From JAWLBR01 sp041687495 (GTDB lineage: Bacteria; Bacillota; Limnochordia; DTU087; JAAYGB01), in NCBI GenBank assembly GCA_041687495.1, contig JAWLBR010000001.1, positions 1 through 64,000 of the forward strand: a DNA stretch of 64,000 bases, read 5' to 3'. The position numbers and the translations under genes were made by a program. The stretch's first letter is position 1, and the number at the start of each line of letters is the position of its first letter. Of this stretch, positions 7,718 through 16,250 are shown one piece after another. The notes under the pieces are model-generated. The model saw only the letters and a program-made list of their open reading frames with translations, was not told the DNA's origin and searched no databases.

Positions 7718-9652
7718 ATGATTGTGCTCAACGTAGGCCATGTGAGGAAATCCTTTGCGGGAGAAACCGTCTTGGATGATGCTACCCTCGTGGTGCAGGA
7801 CAAGGAAAAAGTGGCCTTGGTCGGGCAGAACGGCACCGGCAAGTCCACCTTACTTAAGATCGTCGCGGGCCAGATGCCCGCTGATGATGGGACAATTGCA
7901 CTACAGAAAGGCGCCAGAATCGGATACCTGCCTCAGGAGGCGCAATTCGCCTCTGATAGTTCTCTCTACGATGAAGTTGAAGGTGTTTTTGCCCAGGTGA
8001 TGGCCACAGAAAAGCGCCTACGACAGATTGAGGGTGAGATGGGGCTTCCCGAGATATACAATGACCCGGATCTGCTGCAGCGGAAGATGAAAGCGTACTC
8101 GGCTCTCACCGAGGCGTTTGAACAGCAGGAAGGATTTCAGATCAAGGCCAAGATCAATAGCATTTTACTGGGACTTGGGTTCGAGGAAGAGCGCTTTGAT
8201 CAATCGGTCGCCTCGATGAGTGGGGGAGAGAAAACCCGAGTCCTACTGGCCAAACTGCTGCTGCAGGAACCGGATATTTTGCTGATGGATGAGCCGACAA
8301 ACCATCTTGACGTGAATGCCATTGAATGGCTAGAGGCTTACCTAAAAGATTACCGGGGTGCGGTACTGATTGTATCCCACGATCGGTTCTTTCTTGACGA
8401 GACGGTGACACGGGTATACGAGATGGCCAACGGCCGTTGCACAGAGTATCACGGCAACTACTCGGATTACGCTGCTGCCAAACAGACTCAGCTTCTCATT
8501 CAGCAGGCAAACTATTCCGCTCAGCAAAAGGAGCTGGAACGGCTGGAACGTTCCTGGAAGCAAACTTTGGCTTGGGCTAGGCAAGCTAGAAGCCACAAGT
8601 TAAAAGTCAAAGCGGACAATATCAAGCGTCGATTGGATCGGATCGAGCGTATTGATCGTCCCGACTTAGACCCCGACACCGTTCGGCTGGATCTGGCAGC
8701 GCACCACCGCAGCGGCAAGGATGTTCTAACTATCACCGAAGTGCAGAAACGCTTACCCGATCGAGTTCTATTCAGCAATGTTTCCCTGCAGATTAAGCTT
8801 GGCGAAAAAGTCGCCCTAATTGGACCAAATGGGGTCGGAAAGTCCACGCTACTGCACATGATTATGGGCTTTGGAGAGCCAGATGCGGGGACGGTGCGGG
8901 TTGGAGCCAGCGTTCAGATCGCATATTACGATCAACAGCACATGGAATTAGATCCCACAAAGACATGCTTTGCCGAGATCATGGACACCAAGCGCATGAA
9001 TAACTTGCAGGCCAGAAACCTTTTGGCGCAATTCATGTTCTCTGGTGACGACGTATTCAAGACAATTGGCCAGCTTTCTGGCGGTGAAAAGAGCCGACTG
9101 CAGTTGGCGAAGTTGACGCTCACAGACGCTAACTTGATCATCCTCGACGAGCCGACTAATCACTTGGATCTCCCTACTTCAGAGGTGCTCGAGCGCTCAC
9201 TGAGTGACTTTGACGGGACTATCCTCTTCGTCTCCCATGACCGCTACTTTATCAACCAAATTGCCACAAAGGTAGCGGAGCTAACTCTTGATGGCATCAT
9301 GGTTTACGATGGGAACTACGATGTGTACCTGGAAGAAAAGGCGCGGCAAATGCAGAAAGTACAAGCCGAGACTGTCAGCAGTAAGGCGGAAGCTAAGCCC
9401 AGGGCCAAGGAAAATCGCCAGCCTGATACCACTAGTCGTGATAAAGAGCTTGCCAAGCAGTTGGAGGACATTGAGGGTGCGATTCAAGAGCTGGAGGAGA
9501 CAATGGCTGAGCTGGAACGGAGGCTGACCGATCCCAGCGTACTGGCCGACCCTCCACAGTTGGCTGACCTTGGTAGGCAACACAAAGCAGCTGGTGATGA
9601 GTTGAGCGCCTTGTACAACCAGTGGGAGACGCTAACAGAGCAGCTAGCTTAG
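7718..9652 (+). CDS. ABC-F family ATPase (YdiF/Uup-like)
   Basis: A 644-aa soluble protein with two ABC cassettes and no membrane domain, which places it with ribosome-associated ABC-F translation factors. Cassette 1 has Walker A GQNGTGKST, signature SGGEKTR and Walker B LLMDEPTNHLD; cassette 2 has GPNGVGKST, SGGEKSR and LIILDEPTNHLD. The inter-domain linker (about residues 240-320) is charged and helical, as expected for the P-site tRNA interaction motif. A C-terminal coiled coil (from about 560) resembles Uup/YdiF. The ATG start has AGGAG 9 nt upstream; an earlier ATG at 7673 lacks one. Housekeeping or antibiotic protection cannot be told apart here. Confidence 0.93.
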   Translation: MIVLNVGHVRKSFAGETVLDDATLVVQDKEKVALVGQNGTGKSTLLKIVAGQMPADDGTIALQKGARIGYLPQEAQFASDSSLYDEVEGVFAQVMATEKRLRQIEGEMGLPEIYNDPDLLQRKMKAYSALTEAFEQQEGFQIKAKINSILLGLGFEEERFDQSVASMSGGEKTRVLLAKLLLQEPDILLMDEPTNHLDVNAIEWLEAYLKDYRGAVLIVSHDRFFLDETVTRVYEMANGRCTEYHGNYSDYAAAKQTQLLIQQANYSAQQKELERLERSWKQTLAWARQARSHKLKVKADNIKRRLDRIERIDRPDLDPDTVRLDLAAHHRSGKDVLTITEVQKRLPDRVLFSNVSLQIKLGEKVALIGPNGVGKSTLLHMIMGFGEPDAGTVRVGASVQIAYYDQQHMELDPTKTCFAEIMDTKRMNNLQARNLLAQFMFSGDDVFKTIGQLSGGEKSRLQLAKLTLTDANLIILDEPTNHLDLPTSEVLERSLSDFDGTILFVSHDRYFINQIATKVAELTLDGIMVYDGNYDVYLEEKARQMQKVQAETVSSKAEAKPRAKENRQPDTTSRDKELAKQLEDIEGAIQELEETMAELERRLTDPSVLADPPQLADLGRQHKAAGDELSALYNQWETLTEQLA

Positions 9653-9655
9653 GGT

Positions 9656-10252
9656 CTAGAAGCTGCGGTGAACTAGGTTAAGCATGTCAAGTAAGTTTGG
9701 ACAAGCCCCGCGAGACACCAAGAACGGGTATTCTGCCTGGGAGATTTGAAAAAGCAGATTCTCCAGCTCTTCCTCGGCACGAAGACACAGCTCATCCGGA
9801 TAGCGGTACCGAGCCGCATTCTGTCGAAACTCTTCGCGGTCGATGACTTGCGTCTGCCCGCTGGGAAAGGCGAGAACATCAAGATCAAGATCGGTGAAGT
9901 AGACGCTACTGCCTACAAACCGAGCTGGCATCGCGATGTTACAGTAGTACCTGGTCAAGAGGCCAAACCGATCGAACTCACACGACACGGTGTACCACCG
10001 ATTGGCCCAGAAGAACTCAACGGCTTGGTTGTCTATGCGAAACACACTCGCCCGAGTAAAGTGTTCGAGCTTGCGTTCCAACATGCCGTACGAAACTACG
10101 CTGACGCGGTTGTGGCGGAGACATTGTCCTTGCCACCGATAATGGGGTACCTGCCCAAACTTCTCAGCTTGGATGGTCAGAGTGTTCCCTACCGAAGCCA
10201 TATGGTAATCGCATCCTTCCACAGCGGTTATCTTTGTTATAACTAGATGCAT
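9656..10252 (-). CDS. DUF402 domain protein
   Basis: A 198-aa protein. The segment YYCNIAMPARFVG...FTDLDLDVLAF...DREEF (about residues 103-145) is the DUF402 signature, including the acidic residues that bind metal in characterised nucleoside di/triphosphatases of this family. The substrate here is unknown. The start is uncertain: the first ATG is at 10252, while one at 10201 also fits. It converges with the ABC-F gene, with only 3 nt between stops, so the two transcripts overlap at their 3' ends. Confidence 0.8.
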   Translation of the reverse strand: MHLVITKITAVEGCDYHMASVGNTLTIQAEKFGQVPHYRWQGQCLRHNRVSVVSYGMLERKLEHFTRASVFRIDNQAVEFFWANRWYTVSCEFDRFGLLTRYYCNIAMPARFVGSSVYFTDLDLDVLAFPSGQTQVIDREEFRQNAARYRYPDELCLRAEEELENLLFQISQAEYPFLVSRGACPNLLDMLNLVHRSF

Positions 10253-10301
10253 GATCTTTCTGGCCTATGCAAAGACATTCTGAAAAAGAGAGGCGAAAAG
10301 C

Positions 10302-10490
10302 TTGGAACCACAAGATATCCTCTGGCGCCTGACGGAGCGTCTAGCTGAACAGAAAACTCTGCTCATCGAGTCCACTCGAGAGCTTCACCCCAAGCACCAC
10401 GGGGATCTGATTAACGCTCTGCGGGAGTGTGAGCAATTGACACAAGCCCAACTCAACGTTCTGAATCGGATGAGAAGAAGGTACTCCTAA
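10302..10490 (+). CDS. Small helical hypothetical protein (62 aa)
   Basis: A TTG start has GAGAGG 8 nt upstream. The protein is charged and probably one or two helices (ILWRLTERLAEQKTLLIEST), ending RMRRRYS. No family recognised. It diverges from the DUF402 gene by about 50 bp, and a strong hairpin follows the stop. The good ribosome binding site and terminator support a real gene. Confidence 0.6.
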   Translation: MEPQDILWRLTERLAEQKTLLIESTRELHPKHHGDLINALRECEQLTQAQLNVLNRMRRRYS

Positions 10491-10505
10491 TTTCCCAGTC
10501 ATAAA

Positions 10506-10539
10506 GCAGGGCGGGTAGCTGTAGTAGCTCCCGCCCTGC
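10506..10539. terminator. Bidirectional terminator
   Basis: A 10-bp perfect GC-rich stem (GCAGGGCGGG pairing with CCCGCCCTGC), extended by AGCT/AGCT with a small loop. It sits between the converging small ORF and the phosphomannomutase gene. Short T tracts lie on each side, TGCTTAT on plus and GCTTTATG on minus. Confidence 0.75.
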
Positions 10540-10582
10540 TGCTTATGTCAGCAATTATCAGAAGGGTTGTCCGCCCCGCAAC

Positions 10583-11989
10583 TCAATACTCCCATTCAAA
10601 GTCAGATACCTCGGGAAATGCGGTCAGCTCTTTGTGCATAATGTCGGTGATCCGCTCCAACTGCTCTGCGGTTGCGGCCTCACATCGGGCCACAATCACC
10701 GGCTGCGTGTTTGACGCTCTAGCTAACCCCCAGCCATTGGGGAACAATACTCTTGCCCCATCGACGTCGATTACTTCATATTGTTCCTTCATCTGATCCC
10801 GGAAGCGTTCCACCACCTCGAATTTGTCCTTGTCACTGCAGGGTACTCGAGTCTCAGCGGTGGATGGGTATTGAGGGACGTCAGCCAAGAGCTGGGTCAG
10901 CGACTGGCTCGAACTGGATAAGATCCGCAAAAGACGACCCGCAGCATAGAAGGCGTCGTCAAACCCGTAGAACTCATCGGCAAAAAACATGTGACCTGAC
11001 ATCTCCCCAGTAAACACGGCTCCGATCTCTTTCATCTTCGCCTTAATCAAGGAGTGGCCGGTGCGATAGAAAAACGGTTTCCCTCCAAGTTTCTCCACTT
11101 CTTCCACCAGAGCCTGCGAGCACTTCACCTCGATGATGGCCGTGGTCCCAGGGTGCTGCGGCAAAATCTCCCGCCAGTACAGGATCATCAGTTGATCACC
11201 CCAGATGATCCCCCCCTCGTTGTCAACGATGCCGATGCGGTCTCCATCGCCATCAAAACCGATACCCACATCAGCTTTCTCTTGCAATACCAATTCCTGC
11301 ATTGCCTTCAGGTTACTGGACTTGACTGGGTCGGGGTGATGATTAGGGAAGGTAGGATCCGATGTGCAATACAGCGGGATGACTTCGCACCCAAGTCGAG
11401 TGAAGAATTCTTCGGCAAACAAACTGGCGGTTCCGTTACCGCAATCCACCACTACCTTTAGCTTTTTCGGACCCAGCCGCAGCTTGTCCACCAGCATCTC
11501 CAGATACTCTGGTCCTGGGGCTCTCTGCTCTACATACTCATCAGGCGACGCCGGGGCCACCGGCGAAACGGCTGCTCCAGCGGCTTGCTCCATTCTGCGG
11601 CGCACCTGCTGAATCTGTTCACCATGGATAGTGGCGTGGCCCAACCCCACCTTGAAACCATTGTATTCGGAAGGATTGTGACTGGCCGTGATCATGACGC
11701 CAGCATCAATCCCATACAAAATCCGTGCGTAGTAAAAGGCAGGGGAAATGACAACCCCAATATCTACCACACTCATGCCGCCTGCGACCAAACCTGAGAT
11801 CAGGTTGTCCCTGATCCGCTCTCCGCTCACCCGGTTATCTCGGCCGACGATCACCTGCGAGTGACCAGCTTCCCGAAAGTAGTCAGCCAGTACCCGCCCC
11901 AACAGTACTACCACTTCAGGTGTCAGGTCAGTCTCTGCCAAGCCGCGAATGTCGTACTCTCGAAATATATCTGAATTAACAACGGTCAT
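10583..11989 (-). CDS. Phosphomannomutase/phosphoglucomutase
   Basis: A 468-aa alpha-D-phosphohexomutase that moves phosphate between C6 and C1 of mannose or glucose, feeding nucleotide-sugar synthesis. It shows the N-terminal FREYDIRG, the phosphoserine loop GVMITASHNPSEYNGFK, the Mg-binding loop GIGFDGDGDRIG, the sugar-binding GEMSGHMFF and a C-terminal phosphate loop region. The ATG at 11989 follows GGGGAGG by 6 nt; the longer frame to 12076 has no signal. It lies downstream of the BMC operon in the same direction with no obvious terminator between, but has its own extended -10 promoter. Confidence 0.93.
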   Translation of the reverse strand: MTVVNSDIFREYDIRGLAETDLTPEVVVLLGRVLADYFREAGHSQVIVGRDNRVSGERIRDNLISGLVAGGMSVVDIGVVISPAFYYARILYGIDAGVMITASHNPSEYNGFKVGLGHATIHGEQIQQVRRRMEQAAGAAVSPVAPASPDEYVEQRAPGPEYLEMLVDKLRLGPKKLKVVVDCGNGTASLFAEEFFTRLGCEVIPLYCTSDPTFPNHHPDPVKSSNLKAMQELVLQEKADVGIGFDGDGDRIGIVDNEGGIIWGDQLMILYWREILPQHPGTTAIIEVKCSQALVEEVEKLGGKPFFYRTGHSLIKAKMKEIGAVFTGEMSGHMFFADEFYGFDDAFYAAGRLLRILSSSSQSLTQLLADVPQYPSTAETRVPCSDKDKFEVVERFRDQMKEQYEVIDVDGARVLFPNGWGLARASNTQPVIVARCEAATAEQLERITDIMHKELTAFPEVSDFEWEY

Positions 11990-12087
11990 AGCTGTCCTCC
12001 CCAAAAAACGAAAGATGCGAGATCCACCGGCAGACGGTCCGAGAATAAGCAGTTTCCTCGTTCCACTACCTACCAATTTCTCACGTT

Positions 12088-12096
12088 ATTATAGCA
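12088..12096 (-). promoter_or_regulatory. Extended -10 promoter for the phosphohexomutase
   Basis: Read leftward: TGCTATAAT, a perfect TATAAT with the TG extension, 99 bp before the start codon. The -35 region is weak, as is common for extended -10 promoters. It lies 45 bp past the last BMC gene. Confidence 0.55.
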
Positions 12097-12140
12097 CAAA
12101 ACAGAGGATTTGAAACAGGCTGATGACCGCTGCCACATTA

Positions 12141-12698
12141 TCATACAGACAGGCAAACACCAGTCTCAGGTCTACCAATCACCTGCGCTCCACCTAAACT
12201 ACCCGCCGCAACCGCTGACGCTTCTGCAGTCTTTACGGCCGCGGCTACATCACTAAGGCTGCCTTCCAGGACAAAAAAGCAACGCCCACCCAAGCTAAAC
12301 CCCCAGCGCAGGTTCCGAAGTACCACCCCTGCTGCCTTAAGCGCTCTGTCGGCAGCGGCGAAGCCTGAAGCAATAGTCAAAGTCTCTACGATCCCTAAAG
12401 CCGATTCGTTACTCCCTTTTGCAAAGCGTCCTGCCATTCCCGCCAGGAGCTCGGGGTGGACTCTTCCTAAGACAAGGTGGTCGTATATTGCAGCCGGCTC
12501 ACACGCAAGAGCGGCTGCGACGGCCTCGTGGACCGCTGCCACTTGTCCCGTAAACAGTGCGGTGAACTTACCCGGACAGACCAGCTCACTTCTCACCACT
12601 ACTACCTCAGCCGCCTTTGTGGCCGAATCTAGAGCGGACAACCCAGCGGCAGCTCCGCGCATTTCAATCATTCCAAGAGCTTGAATCTCTGATTCCAC
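12141..12698 (-). CDS. BMC-T shell trimer, PduT-like with Fe-S cysteine (copy 1)
   Basis: A 185-aa protein with two fused BMC folds (ALGMIEMRG... and ALGIVETLT...), which form pseudohexameric trimers in microcompartment shells. Near Cys41 it has LVCPGKF, the position where PduT holds a [4Fe-4S] cluster at the trimer pore. A GTG start with GGAGGAGGGG upstream is preferred over a TTG at 12713. The start overlaps the end of the preceding PduS gene by 35 bp, so the two are probably translationally coupled and work as a pair: PduS inside, PduT in the shell. It is the last gene of the operon. Confidence 0.9.
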   Translation of the reverse strand: MESEIQALGMIEMRGAAAGLSALDSATKAAEVVVVRSELVCPGKFTALFTGQVAAVHEAVAAALACEPAAIYDHLVLGRVHPELLAGMAGRFAKGSNESALGIVETLTIASGFAAADRALKAAGVVLRNLRWGFSLGGRCFFVLEGSLSDVAAAVKTAEASAVAAGSLGGAQVIGRPETGVCLSV

Positions 12699-14046
12699 TG
12701 TCCCCTCCTCCAATCTCGATGAAGGTGTCTGTGATTCTCAGGACTCTGCCGGCAATGCTGGCATGCACCAGTGCCCCTAGACTGTTGGCTCGCGGTTCAG
12801 CTACTGTTTGCCCCGCCCGCGCACTGTCTCCCACCCCGATACAAGGTTGAGCTGGAGTCCCGATATGCTGCTTCAAGGGTATGCGAACAACAGACACCTC
12901 CATTGGCTGAGATGCCCATGGTGCCGGCTGTGAGTATCTGGCCAAGTCCAGACGCTCCAGTAGTCGGCTGGTGGGGATCTGTCGACCCACCCGCTCCGGC
13001 CTGGGCTGAGTGGGACTAAGGCGATGGGGATTTACGGCCCCTTGAACGATCAGCTCCGCCTTTAGCGCTTGGTACATTCTGCGTGGCGACAGTCCGAGGG
13101 GACATGCATACAGATCACAAACTCCGCACTCGCAGCACAGGAATGCTTGCGTAATAGCGTCGATATCCTGCCCCAACTGGTGGTTCACAGCGTTCAGTAC
13201 CTGGCTAGGTTCAATTGAGTGTCCCAGAAGCCGACGAGGGCAAAGGTCGGTACAGATCCGGCACTGACAGCACGCGGACTGTGCCTGCCGAAGGATAGCC
13301 GAAAGAGGCGTCTCTGCCTGGCGCACCAATGGATGGTCAGCCGGCAGAACGATGATTCCTTTAGTTGTCTTTGACACTCCACCCGAGTGGTCAAAAAAAT
13401 CTTGCTGAACTAGGGTTCCGGTGAGGGGGCCGCCGCTGACCACTCGGTAATGCTCGACGTTAGGTCCGCCGGCCACCGAGAGCAACTGGTCTATGGATGT
13501 GCCGACAGGAGCCCGGACGGTGAGAGGCTGTTTCACGGCACCGGCGACGGTCAGGTAAGTATGAGTGACGGGGTGGCTGTGCAGCGCCCCGGTGATGTTA
13601 AGTACCGTCTCTACATTCAAAACGACTGCTCCCACAGCCAATGGGATGCCCCCTTCGGGGACTACCTTACCGGTTACCTGATAGACTAGAGCCTGCTCAT
13701 CGCCGGCAGGGTAGTAATCGGGGAGGGTAAACAGTGAGAGGCGGTGGTCCTTGAGTACAGCCTTCTTAACACTGGCGACAGCGTCGGTCTGCTTCGCTTT
13801 TAGGGCAACTACTCCCTGCTTGGCACTCACTGCTGTAACCACAGCGCCAAGACCAGCCACCAAAGCGTCTGCCTCTCTCTCAGCCAACTGTTTGTCAACC
13901 TGGAGTAGCGGTTCACACTCGGCCCCATTGACGATTACGATCTCTGCTGTACTGCGCAGTTTGACATGGGTGGGAAAGCCCGCGCCTCCGGCTCCCACAA
14001 CTCCGGCTGCGTACACCAACTGGCTGAGCTGAGTAGTCTCCATCAC
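12664..14046 (-). CDS. pduS: PduS/RnfC-like flavin and Fe-S electron-transfer protein (copy 1)
   Basis: A 460-aa SLBB/RnfC-family protein. GVVGAGGAGFPTHVKL near residue 16 is the flavin/nucleotide-binding glycine loop. An SLBB domain follows (about 155-215), then two ferredoxin-type clusters: Cys259/262/265/269 (CCQCRICTDLCP) and Cys304/307/310/315. The C-terminal part resembles the lipoyl-like hammerhead domain. In PDU compartments PduS is known as cobalamin reductase, but no B12 enzyme is encoded here, so moving electrons from NADH to another acceptor is more likely. A GTG start (ATG 3 nt later) uses GGAAGGG inside the end of pduL. It is 33% or so of a duplicated set; the second copy is at 18043. 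Confidence 0.88.
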   Translation of the reverse strand: MMETTQLSQLVYAAGVVGAGGAGFPTHVKLRSTAEIVIVNGAECEPLLQVDKQLAEREADALVAGLGAVVTAVSAKQGVVALKAKQTDAVASVKKAVLKDHRLSLFTLPDYYPAGDEQALVYQVTGKVVPEGGIPLAVGAVVLNVETVLNITGALHSHPVTHTYLTVAGAVKQPLTVRAPVGTSIDQLLSVAGGPNVEHYRVVSGGPLTGTLVQQDFFDHSGGVSKTTKGIIVLPADHPLVRQAETPLSAILRQAQSACCQCRICTDLCPRRLLGHSIEPSQVLNAVNHQLGQDIDAITQAFLCCECGVCDLYACPLGLSPRRMYQALKAELIVQGAVNPHRLSPTQPRPERVGRQIPTSRLLERLDLARYSQPAPWASQPMEVSVVRIPLKQHIGTPAQPCIGVGDSARAGQTVAEPRANSLGALVHASIAGRVLRITDTFIEIGGGDSGIRDSSSWND

Positions 14047-14048
14047 GG

Positions 14049-14705
14049 TTAGTCCCTTCCTAAAATCCTGGCTTTGGCTCCACAGCTGATCCCTGCGGCA
14101 TTGGCATCATCGGTATCCAAATGCATCTGCAACCGAAATTTCGGACTGACTCGCACTTGGACATTTCTGAAGACAAGCGCCTTCTCCCCTGTAACCTCGA
14201 CGCTAACTAAGTCGTTATCCGATACAGCAAATCTCCTGGCATCATCCGGATTCATATGGATATGCCGATTCGCTACGATGGCAGTCTCATCTAGCACCAA
14301 GGTGCCGGCTGGGCCGATCAGCGTAATCGATGCGGCTCCTACCAGATCTCCACTTTTGCGTACAGGAGCGTCTATGCCCAGATATATCGCGTCGGTTCTA
14401 GCCAGTTCCACTTGGGTTCGGCTCCGGATGGGGCCGAGAATCCTGACTTTCTCCACCGCCCGCATTTTCGGTCCAGTTACTGTGACAACTTCCCTAGCCG
14501 CGAACTCTCCTTCTTGGTACAAATCCCGTAGGTTGGTCAGCTGATGCCCTGCCCCATATAGGACATCCAGATCCTTCTGTGACACATGAATATGGCGCAC
14601 GGAAATACCCACCGGAACAACCATTGAGTCCTCAGGTACCCGCTGTTGTTGTAGTACTCCCATAACTTCCTTCGTAATGCGCTCCACAAGAGCCCTCTGG
14701 TCCAC
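14049..14705 (-). CDS. pduL: BMC phosphotransacylase
   Basis: Converts acyl-CoA plus phosphate to acyl-phosphate and CoA, recycling CoA inside the compartment. The 218-aa protein has both zinc-binding His motifs, VRHIHVS near residue 37 and NRHIHMNPDDAR near 150, and the closing MHLDTDDANAAG. Residues 1-21 (MDQRALVERITKEVMGVLQ) form an amphipathic helix typical of encapsulation peptides. GTG start with AAGGAAGGGG upstream. It sits between the BMC-P cluster and PduS copy 1. It supplies the substrate for the acetate kinase homologue of the same operon. Confidence 0.95.
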   Translation of the reverse strand: MDQRALVERITKEVMGVLQQQRVPEDSMVVPVGISVRHIHVSQKDLDVLYGAGHQLTNLRDLYQEGEFAAREVVTVTGPKMRAVEKVRILGPIRSRTQVELARTDAIYLGIDAPVRKSGDLVGAASITLIGPAGTLVLDETAIVANRHIHMNPDDARRFAVSDNDLVSVEVTGEKALVFRNVQVRVSPKFRLQMHLDTDDANAAGISCGAKARILGRD

Positions 14706-14731
14706 CGCTACCCCTTCCTTCTCCAGATACG

Positions 14732-14977
14732 TTATTCAACGACTCCCATGATCAGAGTTTTAAACGGTGCCCGCTCCAGACCAAAGATCGACTTCGCCGC
14801 TCCCGGCGGCCCACCAGCCAGGACTCTGTCTCCGGGCCCAGCTCCCACATAGTCGATGGCGATCTCGTACTCTGTCCCATGCCCTGCCATAGGCTGAATC
14901 AGAAAAAGCCGCTTTCCTTCTAAGGATTTATGCTTTACAGTACACACCACCGGGCTAATCACTTTAGCTAAGTACAT
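14732..14977 (-). CDS. BMC-P shell pentamer (EutN/CcmL family), copy 3
   Basis: An 81-aa protein beginning MYLAKVISPVVCTVKHKSLEGK and ending LIMGVVE, with the IDYVGAGPGDRVL core. It is the shortest and most canonical of three tandem EutN/CcmL homologues. Such pentamers cap the vertices of the icosahedral shell. It overlaps the preceding BMC-P gene by 14 bp; the ATG has AGGACGG upstream. Confidence 0.93.
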   Translation of the reverse strand: MYLAKVISPVVCTVKHKSLEGKRLFLIQPMAGHGTEYEIAIDYVGAGPGDRVLAGGPPGAAKSIFGLERAPFKTLIMGVVE

Positions 14978-15305
14978 TGCTGGTTCCGTCCTCTCCGTTG
15001 TTCCCGGCTGTCGAGAGCAGGCTCAGCTGCTCAACGCTGACGCGATCAACGAGACCCACGATACTGGCATCTACTGGCGTATGATCCCCGGCAAAAGCCA
15101 CCGCTGCCTCACCGCTGAACACAACCAGAACTACGTCGCCTTCTCCTGCCTGGGATGTGGCGTCAGCGGCAATATAAGGGCTTCCTCTCTCCTGCAGCTT
15201 GGCGTTCAGCGGCTGCACCGCCATAAATTTCATCCGCTCCAGGTCTGGGTCTCGCAATGAACAAACCACCCTGCCGATCACTCTTCCGAACCGCACGGGC
15301 GCCAC
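14964..15305 (-). CDS. BMC-P shell pentamer (EutN/CcmL family), copy 2
   Basis: A 113-aa vertex protein with GRVIGRVVCSLRDPDLERMK at the N-terminus and an ADATSQAGEGDVVLVVFSGEAA core. The C-terminal tail of about 20 residues (STAGNNGEDGTSNVLS) goes beyond the usual pentamer fold and might extend outside the shell. Both flanking genes overlap it (28 bp upstream, 14 bp downstream), which indicates tight co-translation. Starts at GTG 15305 or GTG 15296 are both possible. Confidence 0.9.
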   Translation of the reverse strand: MAPVRFGRVIGRVVCSLRDPDLERMKFMAVQPLNAKLQERGSPYIAADATSQAGEGDVVLVVFSGEAAVAFAGDHTPVDASIVGLVDRVSVEQLSLLSTAGNNGEDGTSNVLS

Positions 15306-15607
15306 TTCCCTTCCTGCCGCCGCGAATAGACCTCAGTTGTGCCAAGATGTACAGCATCAATAATTCCAACGACGGCTGCATCTACCGGAGAGTGACTGAG
15401 TTTCGCAGCCTGGCGAGCCGAACTGCCACTGACCGTCATGACAATGTCGCCAACGCCCGCACCAACTGTATCCACCGCTACAATGCAACTACCCGCAGGC
15501 TCGCCAGAAGCGATCTGAAGCGGCTGCACCACCTGTAACTTAAATCCGACCAGTTTGGGATCCTTCTGTGTAGCAACTACAGTGCCAACTACCCGTGCCA
15601 TCTGCAT
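15278..15607 (-). CDS. BMC-P shell pentamer (EutN/CcmL family), copy 1
   Basis: A 109-aa vertex protein: MQMARVVGTVVATQKDPKLVG, then VAVDTVGAGVGDIVMTVSGSSAR and VVGIIDAV. The ATG at 15607 with AGG upstream is preferred to one at 15628, because family members start just before RVxGxVVAT. The tail (YSRRQEGKWRPCGSEE) is charged. Three different pentamers in a row suggest vertices with distinct roles or mixed occupancy. Confidence 0.92.
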   Translation of the reverse strand: MQMARVVGTVVATQKDPKLVGFKLQVVQPLQIASGEPAGSCIVAVDTVGAGVGDIVMTVSGSSARQAAKLSHSPVDAAVVGIIDAVHLGTTEVYSRRQEGKWRPCGSEE

Positions 15608-15659
15608 TGTTTTTCCTGCCTTTCGCAAAAAGGTCAGCCACAGCCACCCGTCTCGCTAT

Positions 15660-16250
15660 CTATCCGGGGAATTGCGCCAGAAGCGCTGGATGTGGCGCCG
15701 GCAGCACCACAGCGGTCACCAAATCAGCTGGGGCAATCTGTGTCTCACCGCTTTCCACCCCAGCCGTTACTGCAGAAACGGTCCCCGCCATCACTACAAA
15801 GGACTTGCCTCCCATTCCCCGGGTAAGCCGAACTTCCAAAAGCTCTACCTGTGCTGCTTTCACCGCGGCGTCAGCTCCAGTGATGGCTGCCGCTGCCCGC
15901 AGTGTTTCGATGACGCCTACAGCGCTGCCAAGGCTGGTGGTGTGAGGCTCCAGCAGAGCATCGACAACCGCTTCAGCGATGTTGGCCAACACGCCCTGGG
16001 ACAGTACATGCCCACCACCGACAGCCACCGCCCGGTTCATAGCCGCCTGAACCGCTGCCACCCGGCCCGAAATGATGACAAAAAACCGACCGGGGCAAAT
16101 TGGACTGGCCTGAACCACCCTTACCTCAGCGGACTTGGCTGCAGCATCGACGCAGATATACCCCCACGGGACACTGTCACACTCCATCAAACCGACCGCG
16201 TTCCCGTGATTGCTCCGGCCTTTTCCATGAGGGCCCTCAGGATGCGGCAT
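15660..16250 (-). CDS. BMC-T shell trimer, PduT-like with Fe-S cysteine (copy 2)
   Basis: A 196-aa double-BMC protein (AVGLMECDSV... and AVGVIETLRAA...). Cys52 lies in PICPGRFF, equivalent to the PduT cluster cysteine, with Arg in place of the usual Lys. The first 17 residues (MPHPEGPHGKGRSNHGN) are a His/Gly-rich extension not seen in the other two copies. Its start overlaps the end of the acetate kinase gene by 14 bp. Unlike copies 1 and 3 it is not preceded by a pduS gene. It leads into the BMC-P cluster. Confidence 0.88.
   Translation of the reverse strand: MPHPEGPHGKGRSNHGNAVGLMECDSVPWGYICVDAAAKSAEVRVVQASPICPGRFFVIISGRVAAVQAAMNRAVAVGGGHVLSQGVLANIAEAVVDALLEPHTTSLGSAVGVIETLRAAAAITGADAAVKAAQVELLEVRLTRGMGGKSFVVMAGTVSAVTAGVESGETQIAPADLVTAVVLPAPHPALLAQFPG

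Noticed and set aside
15660..16250. Possible frameshift at the start of BMC-T copy 2, because an out-of-frame ATG GAA AAG follows CCCTC
   Set aside because: The BMC fold begins normally at NAVGLMEC in the called frame, and the out-of-frame peptide stops after 13 codons.
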